Below the pieces are notes generated by a model, which worked only from the letters and a program-made list of their open reading frames with translations, ran no database searches and was not told the DNA's origin. Below are positions 1-8,538 of a stretch of 64,000 nucleotides of DNA, piece after piece. Location: NCBI RefSeq assembly GCF_000014565.1, contig NC_008268.1, positions 4,216,001 through 4,280,000 on the forward strand, read 5' to 3'. The stretch's first letter is position 1. The number at the start of each line of letters is the position of its first letter. The translations under genes were made by a program, and so were the position numbers. Source of the stretch: Rhodococcus jostii RHA1 (GTDB taxonomy: Bacteria; Actinomycetota; Actinomycetes; Mycobacteriales; Mycobacteriaceae).

Positions 1-392
1 TCGCTGAAATTCTGGCTGAACCAACTGGACCGGAGGATCGTCCACTCGGCTCCCGCCTTGCGGATCGCGAGTTCGCTGCGCTCGGCCTCGGTTTCGCCGC
101 GACCGGAGAGCAGGACGAGTCGCCGGGCGCCGTTCGCGACGGCCAGGCCCGCGAATTCCTCGACGACCTCCGCCGCTCCCGGCACCGCGAGATCCGGGTA
201 GTAGGCGATGTACACCGAGGTGATTCCTTCCAGCGCAGGACGCCACGTGTCCCTGTTCTCCCAGTCGAACGGGGGACGGCCGGAGCGGGAACCGCCCCGC
301 GCGGGTACTTCCGCGGCGGCGAGCCGGGCGAGGACGCGGCTGCCGATCTTGCCGGTGCCGGTGAGGACGAGTGTGTGCGGTTTCGTTGTCAT
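1..392 (-). CDS. NmrA-like NAD(P)-binding protein (3' end outside window)
   Basis: About 130 N-terminal residues are visible; the rest runs off the left edge. The protein opens with MTTKPHTLVLTGTGKIGSRV, a glycine-rich nucleotide-binding loop right after the first strand, as in atypical short-chain dehydrogenases of the NmrA/NAD(P)H-binding group. Further on it reads LVLLSGRGETEAERSE and ILRSSWFSQNFSE, which match the conserved SGxG and R(S/P)xxFxQN stretches of that group. Such proteins act as redox sensors or quinone-type reductases; the substrate here is unknown. It is divergent from the AraC regulator 81 bp away, so that regulator probably controls it. Family call fairly sure; function unknown. 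Confidence 0.75.
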   Translation of the reverse strand, partial: MTTKPHTLVLTGTGKIGSRVLARLAAAEVPARGGSRSGRPPFDWENRDTWRPALEGITSVYIAYYPDLAVPGAAEVVEEFAGLAVANGARRLVLLSGRGETEAERSELAIRKAGAEWTILRSSWFSQNFS

Positions 393-473
393 GTCTTTCA
401 GTCAAGACGCCGGCGCTGAGACTTTCCATGGCTGAAACGCGCTGATCCATACGCGAGCGTCTACGCTGGATGT

Positions 474-1415
474 GTGGATCCTCTCGCCGGTCTCATCAGT
501 GGTCCCCGCGCCGCAGGCGCGTTCGTGCTCCGCTCGATCATGGAACCGCCGTGGTCGCTGCAGATCGACGACCACGCGCCGCTCAGCCTCGTCGCGATGG
601 GTCGGGGCGAGGCGTGGATCCTTCCGCACACCGGCGACCCGGTGCAGCTCACCGAGGGTGACGTCGCGATAGTTCGCGGACCCGAGCGCTACGTCGTCGC
701 CGACCATCCGGACACCCCGCCGCACGTGATCATCAACCCCGACCAGAGTTGCACGACCCTCCGCGGGGAACCACTCGCCGAGACGATGGACCTCGGCGTG
801 CGCACCTGGGGAAACAGTGCGGACGGCCGCACGGTCATGCTGACCGGGACGTACCAGACCCCGGGCGAGATCAGCATGCGACTGCTGACCGCGCTCCCGG
901 AACTCGTCGTGCAGCGCCGCGCCGACTGGGACTCGCGGCTGGTCACCCTCATGCACGACGAAGTGGTGCGGGACGAACCCGGACAGGAAGCGGTGCTCGA
1001 CCGCCTGCTCGACCTGCTGCTGATCGCGGTGCTGCGCGCCTGGTTCGCGCGGCCGGCGGCCGAGGCGCCGTCGTGGGTGCGGGCGCAGAGCGACCCCGTG
1101 GTCGGCAAGGCGATGCGCATCCTGCAGAACAACCCCTCACGCCGGTGGACCGTGGAGTCGCTCGCCGCGGAAACCGGCATGTCGCGGGCAGCCCTCGCAC
1201 GACGGTTCACGGACCTCGTAGGAGAACCTCCCATGACGTTCCTCGCCGGCTGGCGGCTGTCCCTGGCAGCGGATCTGCTCCGCGAACCCGACGCCACGGT
1301 CGCGTCCGTGGCCCAGCGGGTGGGGTACGGGAGCGGATTTGCGCTGAGTGCGGCGTTCAAACGCGTGCGCGGAGTGAGCCCCAAGGAGCATCGTGAGATG
1401 GCGGGGAGCAGATGA
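474..1415 (+). CDS. AraC-family transcriptional regulator with cupin-type N-terminus
   Basis: A 313-residue regulator. The N-terminal ~190 residues look like a cupin-type sensor (PWSLQIDDHAPLSLVAMGRG, then LTEGDVAIVRGPERYVV). The last ~95 residues form the double helix-turn-helix of AraC proteins: WTVESLAAETGMSRAALARR is the first and VASVAQRVGYGSGFALSAAF the second, ending in the usual GVSPKEHR tail. The start is a GTG; the ATG four bases upstream is out of frame. It is divergent from the NmrA-like gene, an arrangement common for AraC regulators and their target oxidoreductases. The ligand is not predictable. Confidence 0.88.
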   Translation: MDPLAGLISGPRAAGAFVLRSIMEPPWSLQIDDHAPLSLVAMGRGEAWILPHTGDPVQLTEGDVAIVRGPERYVVADHPDTPPHVIINPDQSCTTLRGEPLAETMDLGVRTWGNSADGRTVMLTGTYQTPGEISMRLLTALPELVVQRRADWDSRLVTLMHDEVVRDEPGQEAVLDRLLDLLLIAVLRAWFARPAAEAPSWVRAQSDPVVGKAMRILQNNPSRRWTVESLAAETGMSRAALARRFTDLVGEPPMTFLAGWRLSLAADLLREPDATVASVAQRVGYGSGFALSAAFKRVRGVSPKEHREMAGSR

Positions 1416-1523
1416 GTGTATTACGGCACAGTGCCCAAAGACACACCGGATTAACTTGATCTTGTTTGCCTTGCGTACGACCCTGGATGGTAGGGAATTG
1501 TCGGCGAGAGGACCGGATCCGGA

Positions 1524-2117
1524 ATGTGGAACAACTCTCAAGCACGGGGGCTGCGTAAGCGGTCGGCCCGTCAGCGGCACAACCCGCTACTCCGACGCTC
1601 GGACCGGATCGAGAACATGCTCACCCTCGCGGTCGTGGTGCTCGCGTTCGCGATGCTCCCCCTGGCCATCCTCGTGGGTGCCCGGACCATCGACAGTCAG
1701 CTGACGCTGGCGGAGAAGCAGGTCGCGGACTACCGCACCGTCTCGGCCACCACGCTCGCCGACTCCACCGGCGTGTCCGTCACCTCCGACGTCGCACCGT
1801 CGGGCGTCGACACCGCCCCCGCCGAGTGGACATGGGGCAACGAAACCCGCCACGCCGACATCACCGTCGACCCCGCCACGCCTTCGGGGACGAAGGAAGA
1901 CATCTGGGTCAACGCCGACGGCAACCTCACCACCGAACCGATGTCGCCGTCCGCGGCACGAATCGCCGGCGTGATCGCCGGCCTGTTCACCTGGTTCGCG
2001 GTGATGATGATCGCGCTGTCCGGCTTCCTCGTCTGCCGCGCGTCCCTGAACCGCGCCCGCGACGCGCAGTGGGACCGCGACCTCCGCCAATTCCTGGATT
2101 CGACCACCCGGCACTGA
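1524..2117 (+). CDS. Rv1733c-like membrane protein
   Basis: A 197-residue protein with two transmembrane segments, at about residues 32-55 (MLTLAVVVLAFAMLPLAILV) and 150-172 (IAGVIAGLFTWFAVMMIALS). Between them is a ~95-residue extracytoplasmic loop. The layout NPLLRRSDRIE, then TM1, a loop with PAEWTWGNETRHADITV and KEDIWVNADGNLT, then TM2, closely resembles M. tuberculosis Rv1733c (NPLVRGTDRLE...), a latency antigen of unknown function. The similarity is from memory and clear. No DosR-type operator is visible in the 108 bp upstream. Role unknown. Confidence 0.75.
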   Translation: MWNNSQARGLRKRSARQRHNPLLRRSDRIENMLTLAVVVLAFAMLPLAILVGARTIDSQLTLAEKQVADYRTVSATTLADSTGVSVTSDVAPSGVDTAPAEWTWGNETRHADITVDPATPSGTKEDIWVNADGNLTTEPMSPSAARIAGVIAGLFTWFAVMMIALSGFLVCRASLNRARDAQWDRDLRQFLDSTTRH

Positions 2118-2123
2118 ACTCGC

Positions 2124-2435
2124 TCAGCTGATCGAGCCCCTGAACTCGACTGCCTGCTGCGCAGCCTGCGTGGTGACGGCGATGTCGGCGACCGGGTAGA
2201 CGTGGAACTCGAAGAAAGGTCCGAATTTCGTCGGACCGTCCAAGATGTCGTTCGGGTCATCCGCCTCGACGAAGGCGAATCCCCCGGTTCCGTCCAGACG
2301 ACCGAGGAAATGATGGAAGGTCGCCCCTTCCGCCGGCGTCCATCTCGCGAACACTTCCAGGCTCCGCCGCGCAGCTGCCTCGTTCTCGGCGGCGGAACCA
2401 CCGTCACGCAGCGTCCAGGTAATCACGTATTTCAT
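2124..2435 (-). CDS. DUF3303-like small protein
   Basis: A 103-residue protein beginning MKYVITWTLRDGGSAAENEA. The start at 2435 is set by GGGAGGG a few bases upstream; the longer reading to 2513 has no support. The layout (an MxYVITW strand, a central FHHFLGRLDGTGGFAFVEAD, then FGPFFEFHVYPVADI) is that of DUF3303 ferredoxin-like proteins, small dimeric alpha-beta proteins without assigned function. It lies 26 bp downstream of the SnoaL-like gene on the same strand, so the two probably share a transcript. No catalytic residues are obvious. Confidence 0.65.
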   Translation of the reverse strand: MKYVITWTLRDGGSAAENEAAARRSLEVFARWTPAEGATFHHFLGRLDGTGGFAFVEADDPNDILDGPTKFGPFFEFHVYPVADIAVTTQAAQQAVEFRGSIS

Positions 2436-2461
2436 CGCACCCTCCCGAGGGTGTGCCGGGA

Positions 2462-2875
2462 TCAGCTCGCAGGGATCGCGCCGAGCTGCTGAAAGAATCC
2501 GAGTGTGTCCCACACCTGCCAGGTCTCGGCGATCTTGCCGTCGGCCAGCCGATGGATCGAGATCGCATCCACTCGGATCTTGTTTCCGGTCGGCGGAATC
2601 CCGTTCACCTCACCGACGTGCGTTCCCGTGCCCGTCCAGCGCACGACGACGCGGTCGCCGGCCGAGAACATCTCCTCGATGGTCCAGTGCCCGTCCACCC
2701 CGTTCTGATAGACCGAGATCGCCGCAGCCATTCCCGCGGGACCCGGCCCACCCGGGACCTGGGGATCGTGCATCTCGTGGTCGCTGCTGAACAGCTCCTC
2801 CGCTATCTCGTTCTTCCGATCGTTGTTCATCTCCTCGTAGAATCGACGCACTACCGCTTCTTCCGCAGAACCCAT
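2462..2875 (-). CDS. SnoaL-like polyketide cyclase / NTF2-fold protein
   Basis: A 137-residue protein of the SnoaL ester-cyclase group. It reads AVVRRFYEEMNNDRKNEIAE, then FSSDHEMHDPQVPGG, GDRVVVRWTGTGTHVGEVNG and ISIHRLADGKIAETWQVWD. The order fits the NTF2 cone fold, and the last motif, ending in W-x-x-W-D, is typical. The start at 2875 follows a GGAGG ribosome-binding site; the ORF reaches 2929 but that extension lacks one. Members include polyketide cyclases, dehydratases and unassigned stress proteins; no polyketide genes are nearby, so the substrate is unknown. Probably cotranscribed with the DUF3303 gene. Confidence 0.8.
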   Translation of the reverse strand: MGSAEEAVVRRFYEEMNNDRKNEIAEELFSSDHEMHDPQVPGGPGPAGMAAAISVYQNGVDGHWTIEEMFSAGDRVVVRWTGTGTHVGEVNGIPPTGNKIRVDAISIHRLADGKIAETWQVWDTLGFFQQLGAIPAS

Positions 2876-3002
2876 GACAACCTCCGGCGCACTCGAGTGA
2901 CACGGCCGTTCCGGTCGTACTTCGAGCATTCCACCGCTGGAAAGGGAACGGAATGGTGCTGAGCACGCCGAATGACCCGGGCAGTCGTCGAGCGGAGGGG
3001 TG

Positions 3003-3482
3003 ATGGGCGCGGAGTCCCGACTACGTGATCTGGGGCTGGTGCTGCCCCGCGCCGTCCAGCTGCCGCCGGGGGTGGAGTTGCCGTTCAGCTGGGTACGCGT
3101 GCACGGCCGCAGGGTGCTGGTGTCCGGTCACGGGCCGCTCGCCGAGGACGGCACACCCGCCGGACCGTTCGGGTCCGTTCCCGCCGACGTGTCGGCCGCC
3201 GATGCCACGCACTCCGCCCGGCTCACCGCCCTCGCGGTGCTGGCGGGGGTTCGCCGCGCGGTGGGCGATCTCGACCTCATCGGTGCGTGGCTCACCGTCA
3301 CGGGGTTCGTCAACGCCGAACCGGGCTACGACCAGACGACCGCGGTGCTCAACGGGTTCTCCGAGGTGGTGCTCGACGTATTCGGCCCGGATGTCGGCGA
3401 CCACGCCCGGACGGCGATCGGGGTGGCCGCGCTGCCCCTGAATCTGCCCGTCGTCGTGGCCGCCGAACTCGAGCTCGCCTAG
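3003..3482 (+). CDS. RidA (YjgF/YER057c) family protein
   Basis: A 159-residue RidA-like protein. It shows VRVHGRRVLVSGHGPLAEDG (the VxxxxLvSGqgP strand), SAADATHSARLTALAVLAGV, LTVTGFVNAEPGYDQTTAVL and HARTAIGVAALPLNLPVVVA, in the usual order. Classical RidA proteins deaminate reactive enamines, but the catalytic R of the RxAxxVxxLP motif corresponds to RTAIGVAALP here, so activity is plausible but unproven. GGAGGGG precedes ATG 3003; a GTG at 3000 is an alternative. Its TAG stop overlaps the stop of the opposite LLM gene by four bases. Confidence 0.82.
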   Translation: MGAESRLRDLGLVLPRAVQLPPGVELPFSWVRVHGRRVLVSGHGPLAEDGTPAGPFGSVPADVSAADATHSARLTALAVLAGVRRAVGDLDLIGAWLTVTGFVNAEPGYDQTTAVLNGFSEVVLDVFGPDVGDHARTAIGVAALPLNLPVVVAAELELA

Positions 3483-4408
3483 CCCAGTTGCGGAACGACC
3501 TCACTGGCGACCAGTTCCAGGTGGTCGAGGTCGCTGAGATCGAGGGTCTGCAGGTAGATCCGCTGCGACCCGGCCTCGGCGTAGCGGCCGATCTTGTCGA
3601 CGAGCTCGGCGGGCGACCCGGCGAGTCCGTTCTCGCGCAGCTCGCTCACTTCGCGTCCGATGTTCATGGCGCGTGTCGCGATCTCCTCCTCGGTGCGCCC
3701 GCAGCACAGGACGAGCGCGTTGGAGTACACCAACCTGGTGGGGTCGCGATCGATCGACTTGCACGCGAGCCGGACCCGTTCGAACACGTCCCGCGTCTCG
3801 TCGACGGACTGGAACGGGACGTTGAACTCGTCCGCGTACTTCGCGGCCAGCGCTGGCGTCTTCTTCTTGCCGGTGCCGCCGATCAGGATGGGCGGACCCT
3901 GCGGCTGCCGCGGCTTCGGGAGTGCGGGCGAATCCTTGACGGTCAGGTGCGTCCCGTCGTAGGAGAAGGTCTCACCGAGCGGAGTGCGCCACAGCCCCGT
4001 GATGACGGCGAGGGTTTCCTCGAGCCGCTCGAACCGCTCCTTCAGCGGCGGGAACGGGATGCCGTACGCCTGGTGCTCCTCCTCGTACCAGCCGGCGCCG
4101 ATGCCGAGGTCGACGCGGCCGCCGCTCATCTGATCGACCTGCGCCACCGAGATCGCGAGCGGTCCGGGATGCCGGAACGTCGCGGACGTGACGAGGGTGC
4201 CGAGGCGGATCGTGGACGTCTCACGGGCGAGACCCGCCAGCGTGATCCACGCATCGGTCGGTCCGGGAAGGCCCTCGGTGTTCATGGCCAGGTAGTGATC
4301 GGACCGGAAGAACGCGCCGTATCCGAAACGTTCGGCGGCCTGCGCCACCGCCAGAAGATCGTCGTAGGTGGCACCCTGCTGGGGTTCGGTAAAGATTCGC
4401 AACTCCAT
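3479..4408 (-). CDS. LLM-class F420-dependent oxidoreductase
   Basis: A ~309-residue luciferase-like monooxygenase fold protein. Diagnostic stretches are AAERFGYGAFFRSDHY (the SDH near the N-terminus), TIRLGTLVTSATFRHPGPLA, MSGGRVDLGIGAGWYEEEH and PPILIGGTGKKKTPALAAKY. This layout is typical of actinobacterial F420-dependent oxidoreductases rather than FMN/bacterial luciferase. The substrate is unknown. ATG 4408 is preferred; a GTG at 4417 would add three residues. It converges on the RidA gene and shares its last four bases. A second LLM gene lies at 50946, but the two are not close paralogs. Confidence 0.85.
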   Translation of the reverse strand: MELRIFTEPQQGATYDDLLAVAQAAERFGYGAFFRSDHYLAMNTEGLPGPTDAWITLAGLARETSTIRLGTLVTSATFRHPGPLAISVAQVDQMSGGRVDLGIGAGWYEEEHQAYGIPFPPLKERFERLEETLAVITGLWRTPLGETFSYDGTHLTVKDSPALPKPRQPQGPPILIGGTGKKKTPALAAKYADEFNVPFQSVDETRDVFERVRLACKSIDRDPTRLVYSNALVLCCGRTEEEIATRAMNIGREVSELRENGLAGSPAELVDKIGRYAEAGSQRIYLQTLDLSDLDHLELVASEVVPQLG

Positions 4409-4449
4409 GTGAACCACTCTGCCCGATCCGTGATCGGTACGCTGATTTC

Positions 4450-5316
4450 ATGGCCAAGATCCCACTGAACCTGCCGAAACCGCTGGCCGACAAGCTGCCC
4501 GACGCGTTCGGGGGCTCCGGCGCCGGCGTGGTGCCGGTGGTCCGGCTGCAGGGGATGATCGCGTCCGGCGGAGCGGGTTTCGGGCGCGTGCTGAGTGCGG
4601 AATCGGTCGAGGAACCGCTGCGCCGCGCGTTCACCACGCACGGTGCGAAAGCGGTGGCGCTGCTGATCAACAGTCCCGGCGGGTCGCCGACGCAGAGCGA
4701 ATACATTGCCGCCCGCATCCGTCAGCTCGCCACCGAACACGAACTGCCCGTACTCGCGTTCTGCGAGGACGTCGTCGCGTCCGGCGGCTACTGGCTGGCC
4801 TGCGCGGCCGACGAGATCTACGCGACCGCCACGTCGGTGGTCGGCTCCGTCGGTGTCATCTCGGCGGGCTTCGGGTTCTCCGAACTGATCGACCGCCTGG
4901 GCATCGAACGGCGGCTGCACTCGGCCGGCGAGGCGAAGGCCCGCCTCGACCCGTTCTTCGCGGAGAAGTCCGAGGACGTGCAGTGGCTCGAACAGATCCA
5001 GGAAGGCATCCACGACGAGTTCCGCGACTGGGTGGTGGGCCGCCGGGGGAACAAGCTGAAGGCGGACGGGGCCGAGTTGTTCAACGGCGACGTCTGGCTG
5101 GGGCGCCGCGCCGTCGAGCTCGGCATCGTCGACGGAATCGGCACGCTGCGCGAGGTGGTGGAGAAGCGGTTCCCCGACGCGACCCTCGAGATGACCGGGC
5201 CGCGCCGCTCGTTGTTCGCGAAGCTCGGGCTGCCCGCCGCGAGCTGGGACGAGGTGGCTGCCGCGATCGTCGGTGCGGCCAGTGCCCGCGTCGCGTGGTC
5301 CCGGTACGGGCGGTAA
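4450..5316 (+). CDS. sppA: S49 family serine peptidase (SppA-like)
   Basis: A 288-residue single-domain S49 peptidase. ALLINSPGGSPTQSEYIA is the conserved oxyanion-hole strand, CEDVVASGGYWLACAADEIY carries the nucleophilic Ser in ASGGYW, and HSAGEAKARLDPFF holds the Lys expected as general base. GSVGVISAGFGF is the usual core segment. No N-terminal membrane helix or signal peptide is present, so it is probably a short cytoplasmic form rather than the ~600-residue membrane SppA. These enzymes degrade signal peptides or small proteins. It ends immediately beside the stop of the opposite membrane-protein gene. Confidence 0.85.
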   Translation: MAKIPLNLPKPLADKLPDAFGGSGAGVVPVVRLQGMIASGGAGFGRVLSAESVEEPLRRAFTTHGAKAVALLINSPGGSPTQSEYIAARIRQLATEHELPVLAFCEDVVASGGYWLACAADEIYATATSVVGSVGVISAGFGFSELIDRLGIERRLHSAGEAKARLDPFFAEKSEDVQWLEQIQEGIHDEFRDWVVGRRGNKLKADGAELFNGDVWLGRRAVELGIVDGIGTLREVVEKRFPDATLEMTGPRRSLFAKLGLPAASWDEVAAAIVGAASARVAWSRYGR

Positions 5317-7098
5317 CTACTTCGGCACGACGACCCCGACCGGGCCTGCGCCGATGCACAGCGACAGGTCCGGGGTCAGGGTGCTCACCCGCACGCTCTG
5401 CCCGCCGCCGGTGAGCCGCACGAACACCGAATTCGGGCCGCGCTGCACCGGCACCCGCACCGGGCTGCCGACCTCCATCGCGACGGCGATCTCACCGTCC
5501 GCGGTGGCCATGTAGTTGAGCTGCGCAGTCCACTCCCAGCCGGTCAGCGGTCCGTCGAGGGGGAGGGACACGAAACTGCGCTGATCCACCAGGTTCCCGC
5601 AGTCGGGGACGGGTCCGGGCTCGATCGCGCGCACCCACGTGACCTGGGCGTCGACCACCGAACCCGCGTCGTCGATCATCCGGAGGTCGGGGGTGCTGTC
5701 GGAGAACGCGGGGCGGTCCCGCAGCGGAGCGAACACCCGGCTCACCAGATTGTTCGGGTATGCCACCGGCAACAGCACCCAGATGGACGCGGGCTGCTGG
5801 AGGATCGGCGCGTCGTCCCGTTCGGCGAGCGACGCACGCGCGGTCGCGAGGTAGGCCGTGGTCGGGTTCTCCTCCCAGCTGCGGGTGAACGTGTATGTCG
5901 ACCACAGGCTGCTCGCGACGAACGCGACCACGGCGGTGACGGCCACCAGCGGCCGCACCCGGACGGGGTCGGCGCGTCGGCGGGGTGCACGGGCGATCAC
6001 CGCGACGCCGATCGCGAGGATCACGGCGGTGTCCGTGAAGTAGCGCAGCGTCTGCGCGAGTTCGTAGGTGGTGTCCGCGCCCCAGCGGGTGACGACCATC
6101 GCCGTCACCGACAGCAGAAAGTACGCGGCCGTGAGGATCCACACCCAGCCGATGCGGCGCTTCAGCCGGACCGTCGCGACGACCGCCGCGACGAGGACCA
6201 CCCAGCCGACCACCTCCAGCGCCGTCGACGGGGAGGCCCACGGGGGACTCGGAATCCACCGGTCCCACGTCCACGGCCCACCCACGAACGTGGGCAGCAA
6301 CCCGAGCGACGTGCCGTGGTGGAACAGTTCGAACGCGCGCGACGCGCCCGCCCATTCCCACTGCGACGCGACGGTGGAGACATAGAACGCCGCCCAGACC
6401 GCCAGCACCGCCGCCGACGGGACCCAGAGGGCCGCACCTCGCCGCAGCGTCGACCGCACCGGCCGCTCCCGCTCGCCGACGTATGCGAGCAGCGCCACGG
6501 TCGCGAACGCGACGAACGGGACCAGGACCGACTTCTCGAAGAACAGCAGCGACGCGATCAGCACGAGCGTGCCCGACACCGCGTACCGCCGCCGCCCGGT
6601 GCGGCACAACTCGAGGGCGTCGCGCGCCACCCACGCCAGCGCGATCTGCAGCGGCAGTGCGTTGAGCGCCGCCGCCCACCAGGCGAAAGCCGGCACGGTC
6701 AGCGGAGAGAACAGATAGATCGCCAGCGGAACCAGCAGGACCGGACGCGGCCCGAGGATCGTGCGAAGCAGCCGGAAGACCGCATACGACGCCACCGCCT
6801 GCAGCGCGATCATCGTCAGCATCGGCAGGATCCACTCGTACGGCGCCAACCGCGTCGCGATACCCGCCACCAGGAAAGCGCCGGGCATGAGGTGACCGTC
6901 GTGGTCGTAGAGCAGGAGGTCGGCGGAGAGCAGGGGGAGGCTTCCGCCGCGCCCGGCGAGGATCAGATCGTCCCAGTAGAAGTCGCTGTTCGCGGCCACC
7001 CACGTCCGCACGAGAAGTTGCACCACGACGAGGGCGGCGGCCACCTGGAGGACACGGGCGGGCCCGAGGTGCCACCGCGATCCGACGTCGTCCGTCAT
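5317..7098 (-). CDS. polytopic membrane protein, GT-C-like
   Basis: A 593-residue protein with a first membrane helix at residues ~14-32 followed by NSDFYWDDLILAGRGGS, an acidic pair in the first external loop as seen in GT-C glycosyltransferases and mannosyltransferase-like proteins. About ten more hydrophobic segments follow to residue ~405, then a soluble ~190-residue C-terminal domain ending GPVGVVVPK, probably extracytoplasmic. The general architecture suggests lipid-linked sugar transfer, but no family-specific motif confirms it. It abuts the S49 gene tail to tail with no gap. Confidence 0.6.
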   Translation of the reverse strand: MTDDVGSRWHLGPARVLQVAAALVVVQLLVRTWVAANSDFYWDDLILAGRGGSLPLLSADLLLYDHDGHLMPGAFLVAGIATRLAPYEWILPMLTMIALQAVASYAVFRLLRTILGPRPVLLVPLAIYLFSPLTVPAFAWWAAALNALPLQIALAWVARDALELCRTGRRRYAVSGTLVLIASLLFFEKSVLVPFVAFATVALLAYVGERERPVRSTLRRGAALWVPSAAVLAVWAAFYVSTVASQWEWAGASRAFELFHHGTSLGLLPTFVGGPWTWDRWIPSPPWASPSTALEVVGWVVLVAAVVATVRLKRRIGWVWILTAAYFLLSVTAMVVTRWGADTTYELAQTLRYFTDTAVILAIGVAVIARAPRRRADPVRVRPLVAVTAVVAFVASSLWSTYTFTRSWEENPTTAYLATARASLAERDDAPILQQPASIWVLLPVAYPNNLVSRVFAPLRDRPAFSDSTPDLRMIDDAGSVVDAQVTWVRAIEPGPVPDCGNLVDQRSFVSLPLDGPLTGWEWTAQLNYMATADGEIAVAMEVGSPVRVPVQRGPNSVFVRLTGGGQSVRVSTLTPDLSLCIGAGPVGVVVPK

Positions 7099-7554
7099 CG
7101 TTTTCCGAGATTACAGATCAGGTGGAACCAAACCGCGCCGGGCTGCGTCAGATCAAGTGTCGGGGCATTTTCGCCCGGCACAGGTGGGGGAGACGACGGC
7201 CGGTCCGGAGTTCTCGGGTCGCTTCGCGGGCGATCCGAACTGGAGGGGTAATTCCGGGCCGAGCCGTCGGTCACCGAGTCCGATTGTTCACCGAGCTGCG
7301 ATGTCAAATTCATCCACCGTTGTGGACCGTTCATCCGAAGCTGTCAACAATCCCGGATTCGCATGCGCTCTGACCTGTGTATGAGCACTACTCACACTGT
7401 CCATAACTGTGTATGAACCTGTGGAAACTGTGGATAACTCGGCATTTTCCGTGGTGCAGCTCACACATTCTCCCCAAAAAGGACGATTCGGTCGTGGGCT
7501 GCCCGCATTCGCGGGTCGTGACAGAATCGGCAATGTGAAGTGGGTGCGGAGGGG
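7099..7554. other. 456-bp gene-free region
   Basis: Non-coding region between two divergent genes. Its left half shows nothing recognisable. The right half (7320-7440) is noticeably richer in A and T than its surroundings and holds repeated TGTG-type nonamers, listed as a separate feature. Short ORFs of 60-80 codons cross it in several frames but have no ribosome-binding sites or recognisable products. The promoter of the downstream DUF4328/glpQ1 pair must lie here. Confidence 0.6.
7376..7437. repeat. cluster of DnaA-box-like nonamers
   Basis: TGTGGATAA at 7429-7437 is the exact reverse complement of the consensus DnaA box TTATCCACA. Around it, in the same orientation, are two-mismatch relatives: TGTGTATGA at 7376-7384 and again at 7408-7416, TGTCCATAA at 7398-7406, and TGTGGAAAC at 7420-7428. 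TGTGGACCG at 7321-7329 may be an outlier. The spacing is 9-22 bp. No dnaA or dnaN is in the window, so this is not obviously oriC. It could be a DnaA-controlled promoter or titration site, or chance repeats. Confidence 0.4.
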
Positions 7555-8538
7555 ATGAGCGTCGTCGTTCAGGTGTGCGCGCGATGCGCGGCTCGGTGGC
7601 CGGTCCTCGGCTCCCCGGCGCAGTGGTGCCCCCGTTGCCACGGCGTGCTGCTCGCCCCCGTCCGCACCGACCAGCACCAGCCACCCGCGAGCCGGGGATT
7701 CCGCTGGATCGCGCGATCCCCGCTGCGGCGGAGTGGCCTCGCGGCCGAGCCGCCGGCGCCGAGCCCCACCCCGCACTACACCGAGATCCCCCGCTGGGGA
7801 CTCCACGATCACGTCGAGACCGCCGCTACGCGGCGCGACTGGCCGGAACTGCTCGCCGGCAAGGCGGCCTTCTTCCTCACCCTGACCGCCGGTCTGTACG
7901 CGTTCGCCGTGATCGCCGAACTGGGCCGGTACGCCGTCCTCCTCCGCAACCGCACGCGGCTGATCGACCCCACCCTGCTCGCCGTGTCCGACATCGCGGT
8001 GTTCCTCGGCCAGGCCGGCGGGATGCTCCTCGCGCTGCTGTCGGGCATCGGCGGTGTGTGCTGGTTGCTGCGGATGCGTCGCCGCACGTTCGCCCGAGCC
8101 AAGACGTCCGACCCGCGCACCCCTACCGAGGTGATCGTCGGTTGCGCGGTGCCGGGCCTGAACCTGGTGATGCCGGGGGTATACCTGCTCGAGGTGATTC
8201 GCCGCGACCCCCGCGCCGTCCTACTGGTCCGAGCCTGGTGGAGCCTGTGGATTTTCGGGGCGGTGCTCGTCGTCTTCAACTGGTTCTGGCGGTCCAGGCC
8301 CGGACTGCAGGCCATGGCGGACGGTGTCCTGCTGGCCGCCTTCACGGCGCTGGTCGCCTCCGCGACGGCCGTACTCGCACTGATGGTGCTCCGACGACTC
8401 GAGGGCCGGACGCTGAAGGGGGCGAAGGAACCCGTCACCCGCTGGGTGATCGCCACCGACCCGCCGCCGCTGACGGACGCGGAGAAGTCCGCGGAGAAGA
8501 CGTCCGAGGCCGGCGACCGGGAAGCCGTCGCATCGTGA
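7555..8538 (+). CDS. DUF4328 membrane protein with N-terminal zinc ribbon
   Basis: A 327-residue protein. It starts with VCARCAARWPVL and QWCPRCHG, two CxxC pairs that should form a zinc ribbon. After a ~60-residue linker, about six membrane segments follow (FFLTLTAGLYAFAVIAELGR onward), with the DUF4328-type signature DPRTPTEVIVGCAVPGLNLV between helices. ATG 7555 directly follows GGAGGGG; GTG 7540 is a possible alternative. Function unknown. Its TGA overlaps the GTG of glpQ1 (GTGA), so the two are probably translated together. Confidence 0.75.
   Translation: MSVVVQVCARCAARWPVLGSPAQWCPRCHGVLLAPVRTDQHQPPASRGFRWIARSPLRRSGLAAEPPAPSPTPHYTEIPRWGLHDHVETAATRRDWPELLAGKAAFFLTLTAGLYAFAVIAELGRYAVLLRNRTRLIDPTLLAVSDIAVFLGQAGGMLLALLSGIGGVCWLLRMRRRTFARAKTSDPRTPTEVIVGCAVPGLNLVMPGVYLLEVIRRDPRAVLLVRAWWSLWIFGAVLVVFNWFWRSRPGLQAMADGVLLAAFTALVASATAVLALMVLRRLEGRTLKGAKEPVTRWVIATDPPPLTDAEKSAEKTSEAGDREAVAS

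Noticed and set aside
5492..7075. Alternative minus-strand frame in the GT-C-like gene
   Set aside because: Arg/Gly/Ala-rich product with no membrane segments; the other frame gives regular hydrophobic helices.
7099..7540. Several ORFs of 75-98 codons in the gene-free region
   Set aside because: No ribosome-binding sites, composition and predicted products (Arg/Ser/Pro-rich) are those of shadow frames, and they overlap the nonamer cluster.
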